The position numbers and the translations under genes were made by a program. From Novosphingobium sp. G106 (GTDB taxonomy: Bacteria; Pseudomonadota; Alphaproteobacteria; Sphingomonadales; Sphingomonadaceae): a stretch of 64,000 nucleotides of DNA. Where the stretch lies: the NCBI RefSeq assembly GCF_019075875.1, contig NZ_JAHOOZ010000001.1:6053501-6117500 (forward strand), in the 5' to 3' direction. The first letter of the stretch is position 1. Each line of letters starts with the position of its first letter. This document shows, one piece after another, positions 19,370 to 31,766 of the stretch. A model generated the notes under the pieces. The model had not been told where the DNA came from and searched no databases. It saw only the letters and a program-made list of their open reading frames with translations.

Positions 19370-19711
19370 TTACTCTTGCATGGAAAACTGCTGCCCGGTG
19401 CGCGCTTCCCACTTCTTGCGATAGTCGTAGGGCGACGTTCCGGGCACCAGATAGGTGTAGAAGAACTTGATTGCATCGGTGCTCTGCGGGAAGCGGCCGA
19501 TGTCGAACCAGCCGCCGCGCTCGGTATAGGTCACCAGCCACTCGCCATCCTGCCGGAACAGGCAGAGGCAGTTGTCGATCGGCTGGACGATCTCGCTGCG
19601 ATCATAAGTCGCGGACCAGCGATGGCGGTCGACGCGCGACGCTTCGAGCGCGAAAGCCAGCAGGCTCAGCGTCTTGCGGTCTTCGCGCTCGATGATGTGG
19701 GGCGGCGTCAT
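19370..19711 (-). CDS. hypothetical protein in suc operon
   Basis: 113-residue soluble protein (MTPPHIIEREDRKTLSLLAF, later GGWFDIGRFPQSTDAIKFFY). No signal peptide, membrane segment or known motif. It lies 24 nt upstream of lpdA and 10 nt downstream of the lipoprotein gene, so it should be co-transcribed with the 2-oxoglutarate dehydrogenase genes. Function unknown. Confidence 0.7.
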   Translation of the reverse strand: MTPPHIIEREDRKTLSLLAFALEASRVDRHRWSATYDRSEIVQPIDNCLCLFRQDGEWLVTYTERGGWFDIGRFPQSTDAIKFFYTYLVPGTSPYDYRKKWEARTGQQFSMQE

Positions 19712-19721
19712 GGCTTGTCGA

Positions 19722-20024
19722 TCAGCTGCTCGGGCTGGCAGCAGGCGGCTGCACCGTCTTCAGGCACTCGGCCATGATCGGGTTGGCCTGGCTCTCCGAC
19801 ATCGTCAGCTTGTCGCGCGCCGAATACTTCTTGTTGATCTCGGCGATCGTGCAGCCGCAGACCTTGCCGGCAATGTCGTTCGGCACGCCCGTCCGCGTCG
19901 CCGAGGCGACGCAGGACGAGACGAAGTTCTGGTCGAACTTCTCGCTGAACGCCTGTTCGCTCTTCTTCCCGCAAGCCGCCAGCGGCAGCGAGAGACACAG
20001 CAGAGCGAGCAGGGTTCCGCGCAT
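19722..20024 (-). CDS. small lipoprotein in suc operon
   Basis: 100 residues with a lipoprotein signal (LLCLSLPLAACGKKS, lipobox LAAC). The mature part has three further cysteines (SSCVASATRT, KVCGCTIAEI, AECLKTV) and looks like a compact helical domain. It sits between sucB and the 113-residue hypothetical. Envelope-located; role unknown. Confidence 0.72.
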   Translation of the reverse strand: MRGTLLALLCLSLPLAACGKKSEQAFSEKFDQNFVSSCVASATRTGVPNDIAGKVCGCTIAEINKKYSARDKLTMSESQANPIMAECLKTVQPPAASPSS

Positions 20025-20049
20025 CGGTACGTTCCTTTGGGCCGGTTCC

Positions 20050-21330
<1,281 letters not shown>

Positions 21331-21377
21331 CGTGGACCTTTCCTAGACCGCCCGACTTGAGCTGATACGGCCTGCGA

Positions 21378-24201
21378 TCACTTCTTGCCGGAACGGCGGC
21401 GGATTTCGGAGCGGACCGACAGGCCCAGCGCATCGGCGACGAGCGCGCCCTGCTCGGCCTCGTGTCGCTTGGCGAGCCCGGTCGCGGGCGAGGCGCTGGC
21501 CGAGCGGCCGGCATAGCGGATCGCGCGGACCTTGCTCTTGGCTTCCTTGAGCGAGTCCTCGATCAGGTGCTCGACGAAGAACCAGGCCCCCCTGGTTCTT
21601 CGGCTCTTCCTGGCACCAGACCACCTCTTCAAGATTGGTCAGCTTGGCCAGGCGCAGCGCCAGCGGCTCGCCGGGGAACGGATAGAGCTGTTCGAGCCGG
21701 ACCACGGTGACGTCCTTGAGCTCGGCCGCGTCGCGCGCTTCCATCAGGTCGTAGCCGACCTTGCCCGAGCAGAGCACGAGCTTCTTCACGGCCTCGTCGG
21801 CCGGCGGGGTGCGGTCCGACATGATGCGGCGGAAGTGGCTTGGGCCGACGAAATCCTCGAGCTCCGACTTCGCCAGCGGATGCCGCAGCAGCGACTTCGG
21901 CGTCATGATGATCAGCGGCTTGCGGAACGAGCGGTGCATCTGCCGGCGCAGCACGTGGAAGTAGTTCGACGGCGTCGTGATGTTGCAGACCTGGATGTTG
22001 TCCTGCGCGCAGAGCTGCAGGAAGCGTTCCAGGCGCGCCGACGAGTGCTCGGGGCCCTGGCCCTCGTAACCGTGCGGCAGCAGCAGGACGAGGCCGTTGG
22101 CGCGCAGCCACTTGGCTTCGGCCGCGGCGATGTACTGGTCGATGATGATCTGTGCGCCGTTGGCGAAGTCGCCGAACTGCGCTTCCCAGCAGACCAGCGT
22201 CTTGGGATCGGTCATCGCATAGCCGTACTCGAAGCCGAGCACGCCATATTCCGAAAGCGGGCTGTCGAGCACTTCGAAGCGGCCGTGCGGCACGGTCGCC
22301 AGCGGAATGTACTTGTTCTCGGTGTTCTGATCGACCCAGACCGCGTGGCGCTGGCTGAACGTGCCGCGGCCCGAGTCCTGGCCCGACAGGCGGACGCCGT
22401 AGCCTTCGGAGATCAGGCTGCCGAAAGCCAGCGCCTCGCCGGTCGCCCAGTCGAAGCCTTCGCCGGTCTTGAACGCCTGGCGCTTGCCGTCGAGCACGCG
22501 GTTCAGCGTCTTGTGGATCTCGAGCCCTTCGGGAACCGTGGTCAGCGTGCGGCCGAGGCTGTCGAGCAGCTTGGTCTCGATGCCGGTGGGCACGTTGCGG
22601 CGCGCGTTCTCGGGGTCGTTCGGCTTGTTGAAGCCGCTCCAGCGCCCGGCGAACCAGTCGGCCTCGTTGGGCTTGTAGCTCTTGGCCGCCTCGAACTCGG
22701 TTTCGAGCGTGGCGACGAAGTTCTCGGAGTATTCGCCGAGGTAGCCCGCGTCGATCACGCCTTCCTCGACCAGCCGCTTGGCATAGATCTCCGACACCGG
22801 CGGATGCTGGCGGATCTTGGCGTACATCAGCGGCTGGGTGAAGCTGGGCTCGTCGCCTTCGTTGTGACCGAAGCGGCGATAGCACCACATGTCGATCACC
22901 ACGTCCTTGTCGAACTTCTGGCGGAAGTCGATGGCGAGCTTGCAAGCGAAGGTCACCGCCTCGGGATCGTCGCCGTTGACGTGGAAGATCGGCGCCTGGA
23001 CGCCCTTGGCGACGTCCGACGGGTAGGGGCTGTTGCGCGCGAACTGCGGACTGGTGGTGAAGCCGATCTGGTTGTTGATGATGAAGTGCAGACAGCCGCC
23101 GGTGGCATAGCCGCGGATGCCCTGGAAGCCGAGGCATTCCCAGACGATGCCCTGGCCGGCGAAGGCGGCGTCGCCGTGCAGCAGCACGGGCAGAACCTGG
23201 TCCTTCTCGCCGAGGTCGTCGCGCATGGTCAGCGTGGCGCGGACCTTGCCGAGCACGACGGGATCGACCGTCTCGAGGTGCGAGGGGTTGGGCACAAGAC
23301 TCATGTGCACCTTGATCCCGTCGAACTCGCGGTCGGTCGAGGTGCCGAGGTGGTACTTGACGTCGCCCGAGCCGCCGACGTCCTCGGGGTTGGCCGAGCC
23401 GCCCGAGAATTCGTGGAAGATCACGCGGTAGGGTTTGGCCATGACATTGGCGAGGACGTTGAGGCGGCCGCGGTGCGACATGCCGACGACGATCTCGCGC
23501 ACGCCCATCTGGCCGCCGCGCTTGATCACGGCTTCGAGCGCCGGGATCATCGATTCACCGCCGTCGAGGCCGAAGCGCTTGGTGCCGACGTACTTGCGGC
23601 CGAGGAACTTCTCGTACTGCTCGCCGCGGACGACGGCCTGGAGGATCGCCTTCTTGCCGAGAATGGTGAAGTCGATCGACTTGTCGGCGCCTTCCATGCG
23701 GTCCTGGAGGAAGCGGCGTTCCTCCACGTCCGAGATGTGCATGTATTCGAGGCCGACCTTGCCGCAGTAGTTGGCGCGCAGGATCGCGACGAGCTCGCGG
23801 ATAGTCGACCATTGCAGGCCGAGGAAGCCGCCGACGAAGATCTTGCGATCGAGCGCGGCGCCCGAGAAACCGTGATATTCGGGCGAGAGATCGGCCGGGA
23901 TTTCCTCGCTGGCCAGGCCCAGCGGATCGAGATCGGCCGCCAGGTGGCCGCGCACGCGGTAGGTGCGGATCAGCAGCATCGCGCGCAGCGAGTCCGACGC
24001 CGCGGCTTCGAGCGCACCTTCGTCAAGCGGCGCGCCGGCCTTCTCGGTGGCGGCCTTGACGGCGGCCTTCATCACGGTCGGGTCGAGCGCCTGGGTCAGG
24101 TCGTCCTCGTCCGCTCCGCCGACCAGCGGCCAGCCGGCACGCTGCCAGCTCGGACCCGGCTGGGGATCGTCGGGAAGGAAGTCGAAGTTTTCGTTACCCA
24201 T
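21378..24201 (-). CDS. sucA: 2-oxoglutarate dehydrogenase E1; frameshifted near C-terminus as given
   Basis: Thiamine-diphosphate E1 that decarboxylates 2-oxoglutarate. Start at ATG 24201 (MGNENFDFLPDDPQPG), which has a GAGG site; an in-frame ATG at 24216 does not. The conserved parts are GMSHRGRLNVLANVMAKPY, GDAAFAGQGIVWE and QEEPKNQGAW. At 21587-21592 a C6 run (G6 on the coding strand) shifts the frame right after EEPKNQG. With five G the protein continues AWFFVEHLIEDSLKEAK and ends RSEIRRRSGKK, 940 residues. As given, the frame runs on with unrelated sequence to 21343. Because the enzyme is central to metabolism, a sequencing error is most likely. Confidence 0.93.
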
Positions 24202-24254
24202 AGCGCGCAACCTCATGTGCCCCCGCGCGGCGCGGGAGCCTCAGGTATTTGCAG

Positions 24255-24277
24255 GGGAGCGCGAGTGCCGCGCTCCC
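24255..24277 (-). other. intercistronic hairpin between sucD and sucA
   Basis: An 8-bp perfect inverted repeat GGGAGCGC / GCGCTCCC with a 7-nt loop, no T tract. A second inverted repeat, CCCGCG / CGCGGG, lies at about 24221-24235. Possibly a processing or mRNA stability element that sets the sucD:sucA ratio. Confidence 0.35.
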
Positions 24278-24305
24278 ACGGATGTACCTCCAGAAACGGG
24301 AGGTG

Positions 24306-25196
24306 TTATGCGAGTTCCTTGAGCAGGCCCGAAAGCGTCGTGCCGAGCTCCGAAGGCGAGGGGCTCACGCGGATGCCCGCGGCTTCCATCGCCGCGATTT
24401 TGTCCTCGGCGCCGCCCTGGCCGCCCGAGACGATCGCGCCGGCGTGGCCCATGCGGCGGCCCGGAGGCGCCGTGCGGCCGGCGATGAAGCCGACCATCGG
24501 CTTGCGGCGGCCCTTCTTGGCCTCGTCGCGCAGGAACTGCGCGGCTTCTTCCTCGGCCGAACCGCCGATCTCGCCGATCATGATGATCGACTTGGTCGCG
24601 TCGTCCGCGAGGAACAGCTCGAGCACGTCGATGAAGTTGGTGCCGTTGACCGGGTCGCCGCCGATGCCGACCGCGGTGGTCTGGCCGAGGCCTTCGTTGG
24701 TCGTCTGGAACACGGCTTCATAGGTCAGCGTGCCCGAACGCGAGACGACGCCGACCGAGCCCTTCGAGAAGATCGAGCCGGGCATGATGCCGATCTTGCA
24801 TTCGCCGGGGGTCAGGACGCCGGGGCAGTTCGGGCCGATCAGGCGCGACTTCGAGCCCGACAGCGCGCGCTTGACGCGGACCATGTCGAGCACCGGAATG
24901 CCCTCGGTGATCGCGACGATCAGCTCGATCTGCGCGTCGATCGCCTCGAGGATCGCGTCGGCGGCACCCGCCGGCGGAACGTAGATGCAGCTCGCCGTGG
25001 CGCCCGTTGCGGCCTTCGCTTCGGCGACGGTGTCGAACTGCGGCAGGTTCAGGTGGCTCTGGCCGCCCTTGCCGGGGGTCACGCCCGCGACCATCTGCGT
25101 GCCGTATGCCAGCGCCGCTTCGGTGTGGAAGCTGCCGGTCGAGCCGGTCATGCCCTGGGTGATGACCTTGGTGTTCTTGTCGACGAGAATGGACAT
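24306..25196 (-). CDS. sucD: succinyl-CoA ligase subunit alpha
   Basis: 296 residues. CoA-binding N-terminal domain ([20 protein letters not shown], then GVTPGKGG), and the phosphohistidine loop near the C-terminus ([19 protein letters not shown]). The partner sucC, usually directly upstream, is not present here; mdh precedes instead. Confidence 0.96.
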   Translation of the reverse strand: MSILVDKNTKVITQGMTGSTGSFHTEAALAYGTQMVAGVTPGKGGQSHLNLPQFDTVAEAKAATGATASCIYVPPAGAADAILEAIDAQIELIVAITEGIPVLDMVRVKRALSGSKSRLIGPNCPGVLTPGECKIGIMPGSIFSKGSVGVVSRSGTLTYEAVFQTTNEGLGQTTAVGIGGDPVNGTNFIDVLELFLADDATKSIIMIGEIGGSAEEEAAQFLRDEAKKGRRKPMVGFIAGRTAPPGRRMGHAGAIVSGGQGGAEDKIAAMEAAGIRVSPSPSELGTTLSGLLKELA

Positions 25197-25252
25197 TCAG
25201 TGCTCCTGGGGAGGAAGTTTGGGTCCTTGGGCCGAATTCTATCGGCCCCTGA

Positions 25253-26456
<1,204 letters not shown>

Positions 26457-26491
26457 TCATTTCATGGCCGCGGCCATGGCAGATTTGTGAC

Positions 26492-28468
26492 TTAGCCGCG
26501 CCGCCGAGTCTTGCCGCTGGCGCTCTCGCGTTCCTTGGCGAGCAGCATGGCGGCGAGGTAGTCGGGCACCGGGCGGCTGAAGTAATAGCCCTGGCCGAGC
26601 GTACAGCCGGCTTCGGAAACGGCGCGGACCTGCTCGATCGTCTCCAGACCCTCGGCGACGATCTCCATGCCCAGCGTCGCGCCCATGCCCGAGACCGCGC
26701 GGATAATCGCGTCGCTCTTCTTACCCTGGTTGATGCCCGAGACGAAGCTGCGGTCGACCTTGATCTTCGAGAACGGATACTTGTTCAGATAGCCCAGCGA
26801 GGAGTAGCCCGTGCCGAAATCGTCGAGCGCGAAGCGCACGCCGGCGTCGGCCAGCTCGTTTATGAAGTTCTCGGTGTTCTGGCTGTGGTCGAGCAGGACG
26901 GTCTCGGTGATCTCGAGCTCGAGCCGCGCGGGGGATAGCTTGGCGTCGCGCAGCGCCGAGAGGATGCCCAGCGCGGCGCCCGGCGCCTTGATCTGCAGCG
27001 GCGAGAGGTTGACCGCGATCGTGATGTCCTCGGGCCACTGCGCCGCGGCCTTGGCCGCCTGGGCAGTGATCCAGTTGCCCAGCGTGATGATCGCGCCGGT
27101 TTCCTCGGCAACGGGGATGAATTCGTCGGGGCGCAGTTCGCCCTTCTCGGGATGGAACCAGCGCACCAGCGCCTCGAAGGCGCGGATGCGGCCGGTCTCG
27201 AGATCGACCAGCGGCTGGAAGAAGATCGACAGCTCGTCGCGCTGGAGCGCGAGACGCAGCTCGGTCTCGATCTCGCGGCGGCGGACGAGGTTGCGCGTCA
27301 TCGACGGGTCGAAGAAGGTGACCTGCTTGCGGCCGTTGACCTTCGAGCGATAGAGCGCGAGGTCCGCGCCCTGCATCAGCGTGTCGAAGTCCTCGCCGTC
27401 GTCGGGGAGCAGGGCGATGCCCATCGAGCTGGCGATTTCGAGCCGATCGTCGTCGATGCGGATCGGCCGGCTGATCTCGTCCATCATGCGGCTGGCGAGT
27501 TGCTCGACCTCGCGGCGGCCGGTCATCTCGCAGGCGACGATGAATTCGTCGCCGCCGAAGCGGGCGACGGTGGCTTCGCTGGGGGCGCAGGCCTTCAGGC
27601 GGCTGGCGATTTCGGCGAGGAGCTTGTCGCCGGTCTGGTGGCCCAGGGAGTCGTTGACCTCCTTGAAGCGGTCGAGGTCCATCCAGAACAGCGCGAATTT
27701 CTTGTCCGGATCGATCTTTGGAAGTTGTTCGGCGAGATGGTGGTTCAGGCCGGCGCGGTTGAGCAGGCCGGTGACCACGTCCGAGCGGGCAAGCACCTGC
27801 ATCTTTTCGGCGAGGCGGGAGCTGGTCTCCGCGGCAGCGATCGAATTGCGCAACACCCTGAAAACATTGACCGCGATGGAAATCATCGCCAGCGCAAAGA
27901 GTGCCAGCGACGCCGCCAGGAACCTGGGGGCGATGCCTGGCTTGCTTATCAGCACGATGCAGGCGGGCGTGATGGAAAGCATGAGCTGGCCGATGGCGAT
28001 CGGCAGCCTGCCTGCATTGCGCGCGCTGATGCCCGCGCCGTAGCCAATGGCGGCGGTAAAGGTCATCAGCTGGATTATGGTCGGCGCATCCAGGGCGATG
28101 CAGGCGGCGGCGAGCGTGCCGAGCGCCGTTGCATAACTGAAGGCGCCGGTCTCGAATACCCGTTCGAGCAGCTTGGTGTTGCCCTGCTTTCGATAGGGCA
28201 ACGAATAGGCGACAATCACGCGCGATATGGCGACGGCAGCAACGATGGCCGCAATCACGGTAATGGTGGGATTTTTGGAGTCGTGAGCGGCAACGGCGCT
28301 GGTCGTCACGCCAACCATCGCGCCCATCGCAAGGCTCGAAGGATTTTGATACAGGCTCTCGACCAGAATCCGGCGGACCCTGTCGTCTATAGCATCGGTG
28401 CCGAGCCGCACCCGCTTCTTATTGAAGTAGCCTTTAATCGCGCGCTCCAGACTTGCACCACGATCCAT
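26492..28468 (-). CDS. membrane GGDEF-EAL protein (c-di-GMP turnover)
   Basis: 658 residues. Five to six hydrophobic segments (residues about 45-215) precede a GGDEF domain with intact RFGGDEFIVAC and an EAL domain with FEALVRW, the metal/catalytic segment ALDDFGTGYSSLGYL, and ending VPDYLAAMLL. Both catalytic motifs look intact, so it may make and degrade c-di-GMP. No PAS or other cytoplasmic sensor is visible; the membrane part probably senses. Transcribed alone. Confidence 0.9.
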   Translation of the reverse strand: MDRGASLERAIKGYFNKKRVRLGTDAIDDRVRRILVESLYQNPSSLAMGAMVGVTTSAVAAHDSKNPTITVIAAIVAAVAISRVIVAYSLPYRKQGNTKLLERVFETGAFSYATALGTLAAACIALDAPTIIQLMTFTAAIGYGAGISARNAGRLPIAIGQLMLSITPACIVLISKPGIAPRFLAASLALFALAMISIAVNVFRVLRNSIAAAETSSRLAEKMQVLARSDVVTGLLNRAGLNHHLAEQLPKIDPDKKFALFWMDLDRFKEVNDSLGHQTGDKLLAEIASRLKACAPSEATVARFGGDEFIVACEMTGRREVEQLASRMMDEISRPIRIDDDRLEIASSMGIALLPDDGEDFDTLMQGADLALYRSKVNGRKQVTFFDPSMTRNLVRRREIETELRLALQRDELSIFFQPLVDLETGRIRAFEALVRWFHPEKGELRPDEFIPVAEETGAIITLGNWITAQAAKAAAQWPEDITIAVNLSPLQIKAPGAALGILSALRDAKLSPARLELEITETVLLDHSQNTENFINELADAGVRFALDDFGTGYSSLGYLNKYPFSKIKVDRSFVSGINQGKKSDAIIRAVSGMGATLGMEIVAEGLETIEQVRAVSEAGCTLGQGYYFSRPVPDYLAAMLLAKERESASGKTRRRG

Positions 28469-28605
28469 AGCCAGTGGGGGTGATCGAATGGTTAATGGCC
28501 GGTGGAAAAACAGGTTAGCGTTACGCCTTGCTGATCGCCAGAATTAAGCCTGGTTGTCCGCAGAAACAGCTTGCCCTGGATTCGTATGGTTAATATTTCC
28601 TCAAT

Positions 28606-29520
28606 ATGGGCACTCAGGCGCAAGAGCAGCTAAAAGGTCGGGCGGTTCCGCCGCTAATTGGCGGCGAGGCCCGATCATCGCCCGAAGAACACGGGCTGAT
28701 CGTTCGCGATGACCGATTTTGCCGAACCGACCGGCCCTCGCGCTGGTGGATGAAGGGCGATCCGGTCGCGACGGCCTGGTTCAATTCCGTATCCGCCAGC
28801 CTGCCCCGCGGCGAGGCGTTCTTCATCGACACGATGAAGAATTTCCGTGACGAAATGCCGCCGGGCCTCGCAACCGAAGTTCGCGATTTCATCCGTCAGG
28901 AAATCAACCACACCCGCGAACACGTCGCCTTCAACCGCATCGTTGCCGACCATGGATACGATGTCGAATCCATTGAGCGCGGGATCGCCGACATGCTCTC
29001 GCTCGCCGAGGGCCGGCCGCGCGAAGTCAATCTTGCAGTGTCGATCGCTCTCGAACACTTCGCCGCCTCGATCAGTCACGAGTTGCTGGCCGATCCCTCC
29101 TATCTTGCTGGCGCCGAGCATGAGCCGGCCGAGCTGTGGCGCTGGCATGCCGCGGAGGAAATCGAGCACAAGGGCTTGGTTTTCGACGTCTGGCTCCACG
29201 TCACGCGCGACTGGAGTGCGTGGAAGCGCTGGAAGACGATGGCGCTGGTCGCTCTGCTCATCACCCGCAAGTATTTCCGCAATCGCGTGCGTGACGCGCT
29301 GGGACTGATGGCCCAGGACGGGTTGACCGGCTGGCGGGCACGGACGCGGCTCTACTGGTACCTGTGGGGCAACCCCGGAATGATCCGGCGGCTGTTGCCG
29401 CATTGGGGCCGCATCCTTCTGCCCGGTTTCAAACCTTGGGATCTGGACAATAGCGGCCTGATCCGGCTCTATCGCCAGCGGGACGAGACGGCTGCGCCCG
29501 CGCTGGTTCAGGCGGAATAG
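28606..29520 (+). CDS. PF10118-type metal-dependent hydrolase family protein
   Basis: 304 residues. Helical protein with ferritin-like metal ligands: RQEINHTREHVAFN, SIALEHFAASISHE and WHAAEEIEHKGLVFDVW. This is the pattern of the family annotated as predicted metal-dependent hydrolases (PF10118). In sphingomonads these are widespread; no firm substrate is known. Start ATG at 28606 after an AT-rich promoter-like leader (28500-28600). Confidence 0.78.
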   Translation: MGTQAQEQLKGRAVPPLIGGEARSSPEEHGLIVRDDRFCRTDRPSRWWMKGDPVATAWFNSVSASLPRGEAFFIDTMKNFRDEMPPGLATEVRDFIRQEINHTREHVAFNRIVADHGYDVESIERGIADMLSLAEGRPREVNLAVSIALEHFAASISHELLADPSYLAGAEHEPAELWRWHAAEEIEHKGLVFDVWLHVTRDWSAWKRWKTMALVALLITRKYFRNRVRDALGLMAQDGLTGWRARTRLYWYLWGNPGMIRRLLPHWGRILLPGFKPWDLDNSGLIRLYRQRDETAAPALVQAE

Positions 29521-29585
29521 AGCGGGCGGTTCAGCGGTTTCGGCTTTCCGGTTCTTGCGCTAGCTGACCGCCGTCGAGGCGCTAT

Positions 29586-29897
29586 TCAGCCGTGGTTCGC
29601 CGCGTCCTGGCGGGCGGCGACGGCATCGGCCATGCGCCGGTCGAGCATCCGGCAAATGCCCAGCCACCAGCGGTACTGGCTGTTGTCGCCGGCGAAGAAA
29701 GCGGTCTCGGCCATGTCGCGAGCGGCATTGGCGGCGCCGAGGCCATGCGCGGCGAAATGGCGCAGCGCCGCGCGCAGCATCCGGTCGTCGCCGAGGCCGC
29801 CGGCGTTGTCGTTCACCGCCTCGCGGGGAAAAGCGCCGCCGAGCACGTTGCGCAGATGGCTGTCTCCAGGGTCGGCGGCAGCGTAACGGATCATCAT
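29586..29897 (-). CDS. hypothetical protein
   Basis: 103 residues from the ATG at 29897 (MMIRYAAADPGDSHLRNVLGG); a GTG four codons upstream is an alternative start. Helical, Ala-rich, with AETAFFAGDNSQYRWWLGIC. No signal peptide or known motif. Probably conserved only in close relatives. Confidence 0.6.
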   Translation of the reverse strand: MMIRYAAADPGDSHLRNVLGGAFPREAVNDNAGGLGDDRMLRAALRHFAAHGLGAANAARDMAETAFFAGDNSQYRWWLGICRMLDRRMADAVAARQDAANHG

Positions 29898-30037
29898 TGC
29901 GGCAAGCACTCCGGCAAATTCTTGCCGCCTTACCTAGAGGCCCACACCTAAGCCTTGGTTCTGGCCTATGGTTGCCGCACTGTTCACCATATTGTCAGTT
30001 AGCGCCAATCGGTTGGCGCCAATTGTTGGATGGGCTG

Positions 30038-31186
30038 TCAGTTGCCCGGCTCGGCGATCCAGCGGCCGCTCTGTTCGTACTCGGGAAGCACGCCGGTGGA
30101 AGCGGGTAGGCCGTCGCCGCGATAGAGCGCATCGCCGCCGCGGCGCTGGAGTTCGGCCGAATAGACCGGCGCCGCATAGACAGGCGCCGCTGCCTTGGCC
30201 GCGACCAGGCCTGCGGGGGCATTGGTCTGGGCCAGCTTGAGCCCGGCATCGTAGGCGCGCTGGATGGCGACCGGATCGGGCGCGGCCGCTTCGACGGCGT
30301 CCAACACCGCGCCGCGCTGGTGCGGCTGGGCCAGCGGCTCGCCGCCGGCATAGGCGAAACGGAAGGTCCCGGGCGCCCCGGCTGCGCCGCCGAAGCGGTA
30401 GAAGCGGTGCGCGCCGATCGTCCCGAGGTAGGTCAGCGTCGGCGCCCAGTAGGGATGGACCGCGACCGTGTGGTAATGCGTGGCGAGGCCGACCGGCGCA
30501 TAGACGTAGCCCGACAGGGCATCGCGCGCGACATCCTCGGCGCGCTGCCAGAACATGCGGACAGGCACGCGTGCCAGCGATCCGTCGCAGGTGAAGCTGA
30601 ACTGGCAGCCGGTGTTCTTCTCCGACCCCTGATAGACCACGCCGCAGACCGTCTTGGGATAGGCCGGATGCGCGACGCGGTTGAGCACGACCTGCGCCAC
30701 GGCGCGCTGGCCGGCGTCGGGCTCGCTCGCCGCTTCGTAATAGATCGCCGCGGTCAGGCATTGCAGTGCGCGGCTGCGGTCGACCCCGCTGTTGTCGACG
30801 CGCAGCGCCCGCGCGGCGGGACCGACCGGATCGAGCAGGGTCGGAGCGGCCTCGGCATCCGAATGGACGCCCTGGTCCAGCCGTGCGGGCGCCGGATCGT
30901 TCGACAGGTAATAGAACGCCGCGCCGGGAAAGCTGTCGCCCGGCCGCTCGAAAGGCATCGGGGTTACCGCCTGCTCGGCGCGGCCGGCGGGGTCGATCTC
31001 GAAACTCCAATCGGCTGGAGCCGCAAAGGCCGGCAGCGCGACGGCTGCCGCCAGGACGACCGCGCGCCGCCCATAGTGCCGAGGCGCCTTGACCGCGCGC
31101 AGGCTGCGCACGCGCGACCGCCGGATCCGCGCGGAGAAATCGCGCGGGGGCAGATCGTTCAGAGTCATGGCATCGGTCGGGTTCAT
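30038..31186 (-). CDS. cell wall hydrolase (SleB/CwlJ family)
   Basis: 382 residues. An N-terminal basic cytoplasmic stretch is followed by a signal-anchor (RAVVLAAAVALPAFAAPA) and the hydrolase_2 domain: CLTAAIYYEAASEPDAGQRA (catalytic Glu), VVLNRVAHPAYPKTVCGVVYQG, then GCQFSFTCDG and GLATHYHT. Probable peptidoglycan hydrolase acting in the periplasm. The C-terminal region is Ala-rich and poorly conserved. Confidence 0.87.
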   Translation of the reverse strand: MNPTDAMTLNDLPPRDFSARIRRSRVRSLRAVKAPRHYGRRAVVLAAAVALPAFAAPADWSFEIDPAGRAEQAVTPMPFERPGDSFPGAAFYYLSNDPAPARLDQGVHSDAEAAPTLLDPVGPAARALRVDNSGVDRSRALQCLTAAIYYEAASEPDAGQRAVAQVVLNRVAHPAYPKTVCGVVYQGSEKNTGCQFSFTCDGSLARVPVRMFWQRAEDVARDALSGYVYAPVGLATHYHTVAVHPYWAPTLTYLGTIGAHRFYRFGGAAGAPGTFRFAYAGGEPLAQPHQRGAVLDAVEAAAPDPVAIQRAYDAGLKLAQTNAPAGLVAAKAAAPVYAAPVYSAELQRRGGDALYRGDGLPASTGVLPEYEQSGRWIAEPGN

Positions 31187-31398
31187 CGGCCTCGCTGGTC
31201 GCTACGCGCGGGAACCCGCGTATCGTCTCGGGCGCCGCTCCGCAGCCGGGGATTTCCCGGCGTACCGAAGCGGCACAGTGCCAGCTCATAGCCTTAAGGG
31301 TTTAACCAATCGCCCTCGGAGACCCTGCGGCAAGGTGCGCAGGACGCGCAAAGGCCTCTCCGCGGGGGCGAAGAGGCTGTGTTCAATGGAAGTGCGGT

Positions 31399-31560
31399 TC
31401 AGAGTTCGGGGAACAGCCGGGTCTTGTGCGGCTCGGTCGATTCCGTGCCCATCTTGCGCCGCAGGTTGCGGTGCAGATCGAACAGCAGCGAGCCCGTGGC
31501 GAACCTTTCGTCGCGGCCAAAGAAGCGGCGGCGATAGCGGGCGAGGGTGCCTAGGGACAT
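31399..31560 (-). CDS. 53-residue basic small protein
   Basis: ATG at 31560 preceded by GAGAGGAAGGATC, a strong ribosome binding site. Sequence MSLGTLARYRRRFFGRDERF, then LLFDLHRNLRRKMGTE, ending FPEL. Arg-rich, no membrane segment. It lies alone between the SleB and Slam genes. No family recognised; the case rests on the ribosome binding site and the protein-like composition. Confidence 0.5.
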   Translation of the reverse strand: MSLGTLARYRRRFFGRDERFATGSLLFDLHRNLRRKMGTESTEPHKTRLFPEL

Positions 31561-31766
31561 GATCCTTCCTCTCGGCGGTGGTCGAATTGCGACCCCTTTC
31601 CAGCGCGGCGGGGGGTGGGGGAGGAGCGCCGGAAAGGGATCGTCGATCCTGTAACGCGGACAGGGCGGGAGAGTTCCTGCAGGCTATGATGATCGGGTCC
31701 GGTTGCCGCTGCTGGTAATGTCGGTGGTGGATGCTTTGGCGGCTTTCCAAGTCCGCGGCGATTGCT

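Noticed and set aside
21587..21592. Programmed ribosomal frameshift in sucA
   Set aside because: The same kind of one-base excess occurs in five other unrelated genes, so a common technical cause is simpler. No sucA frameshifting is known to me.
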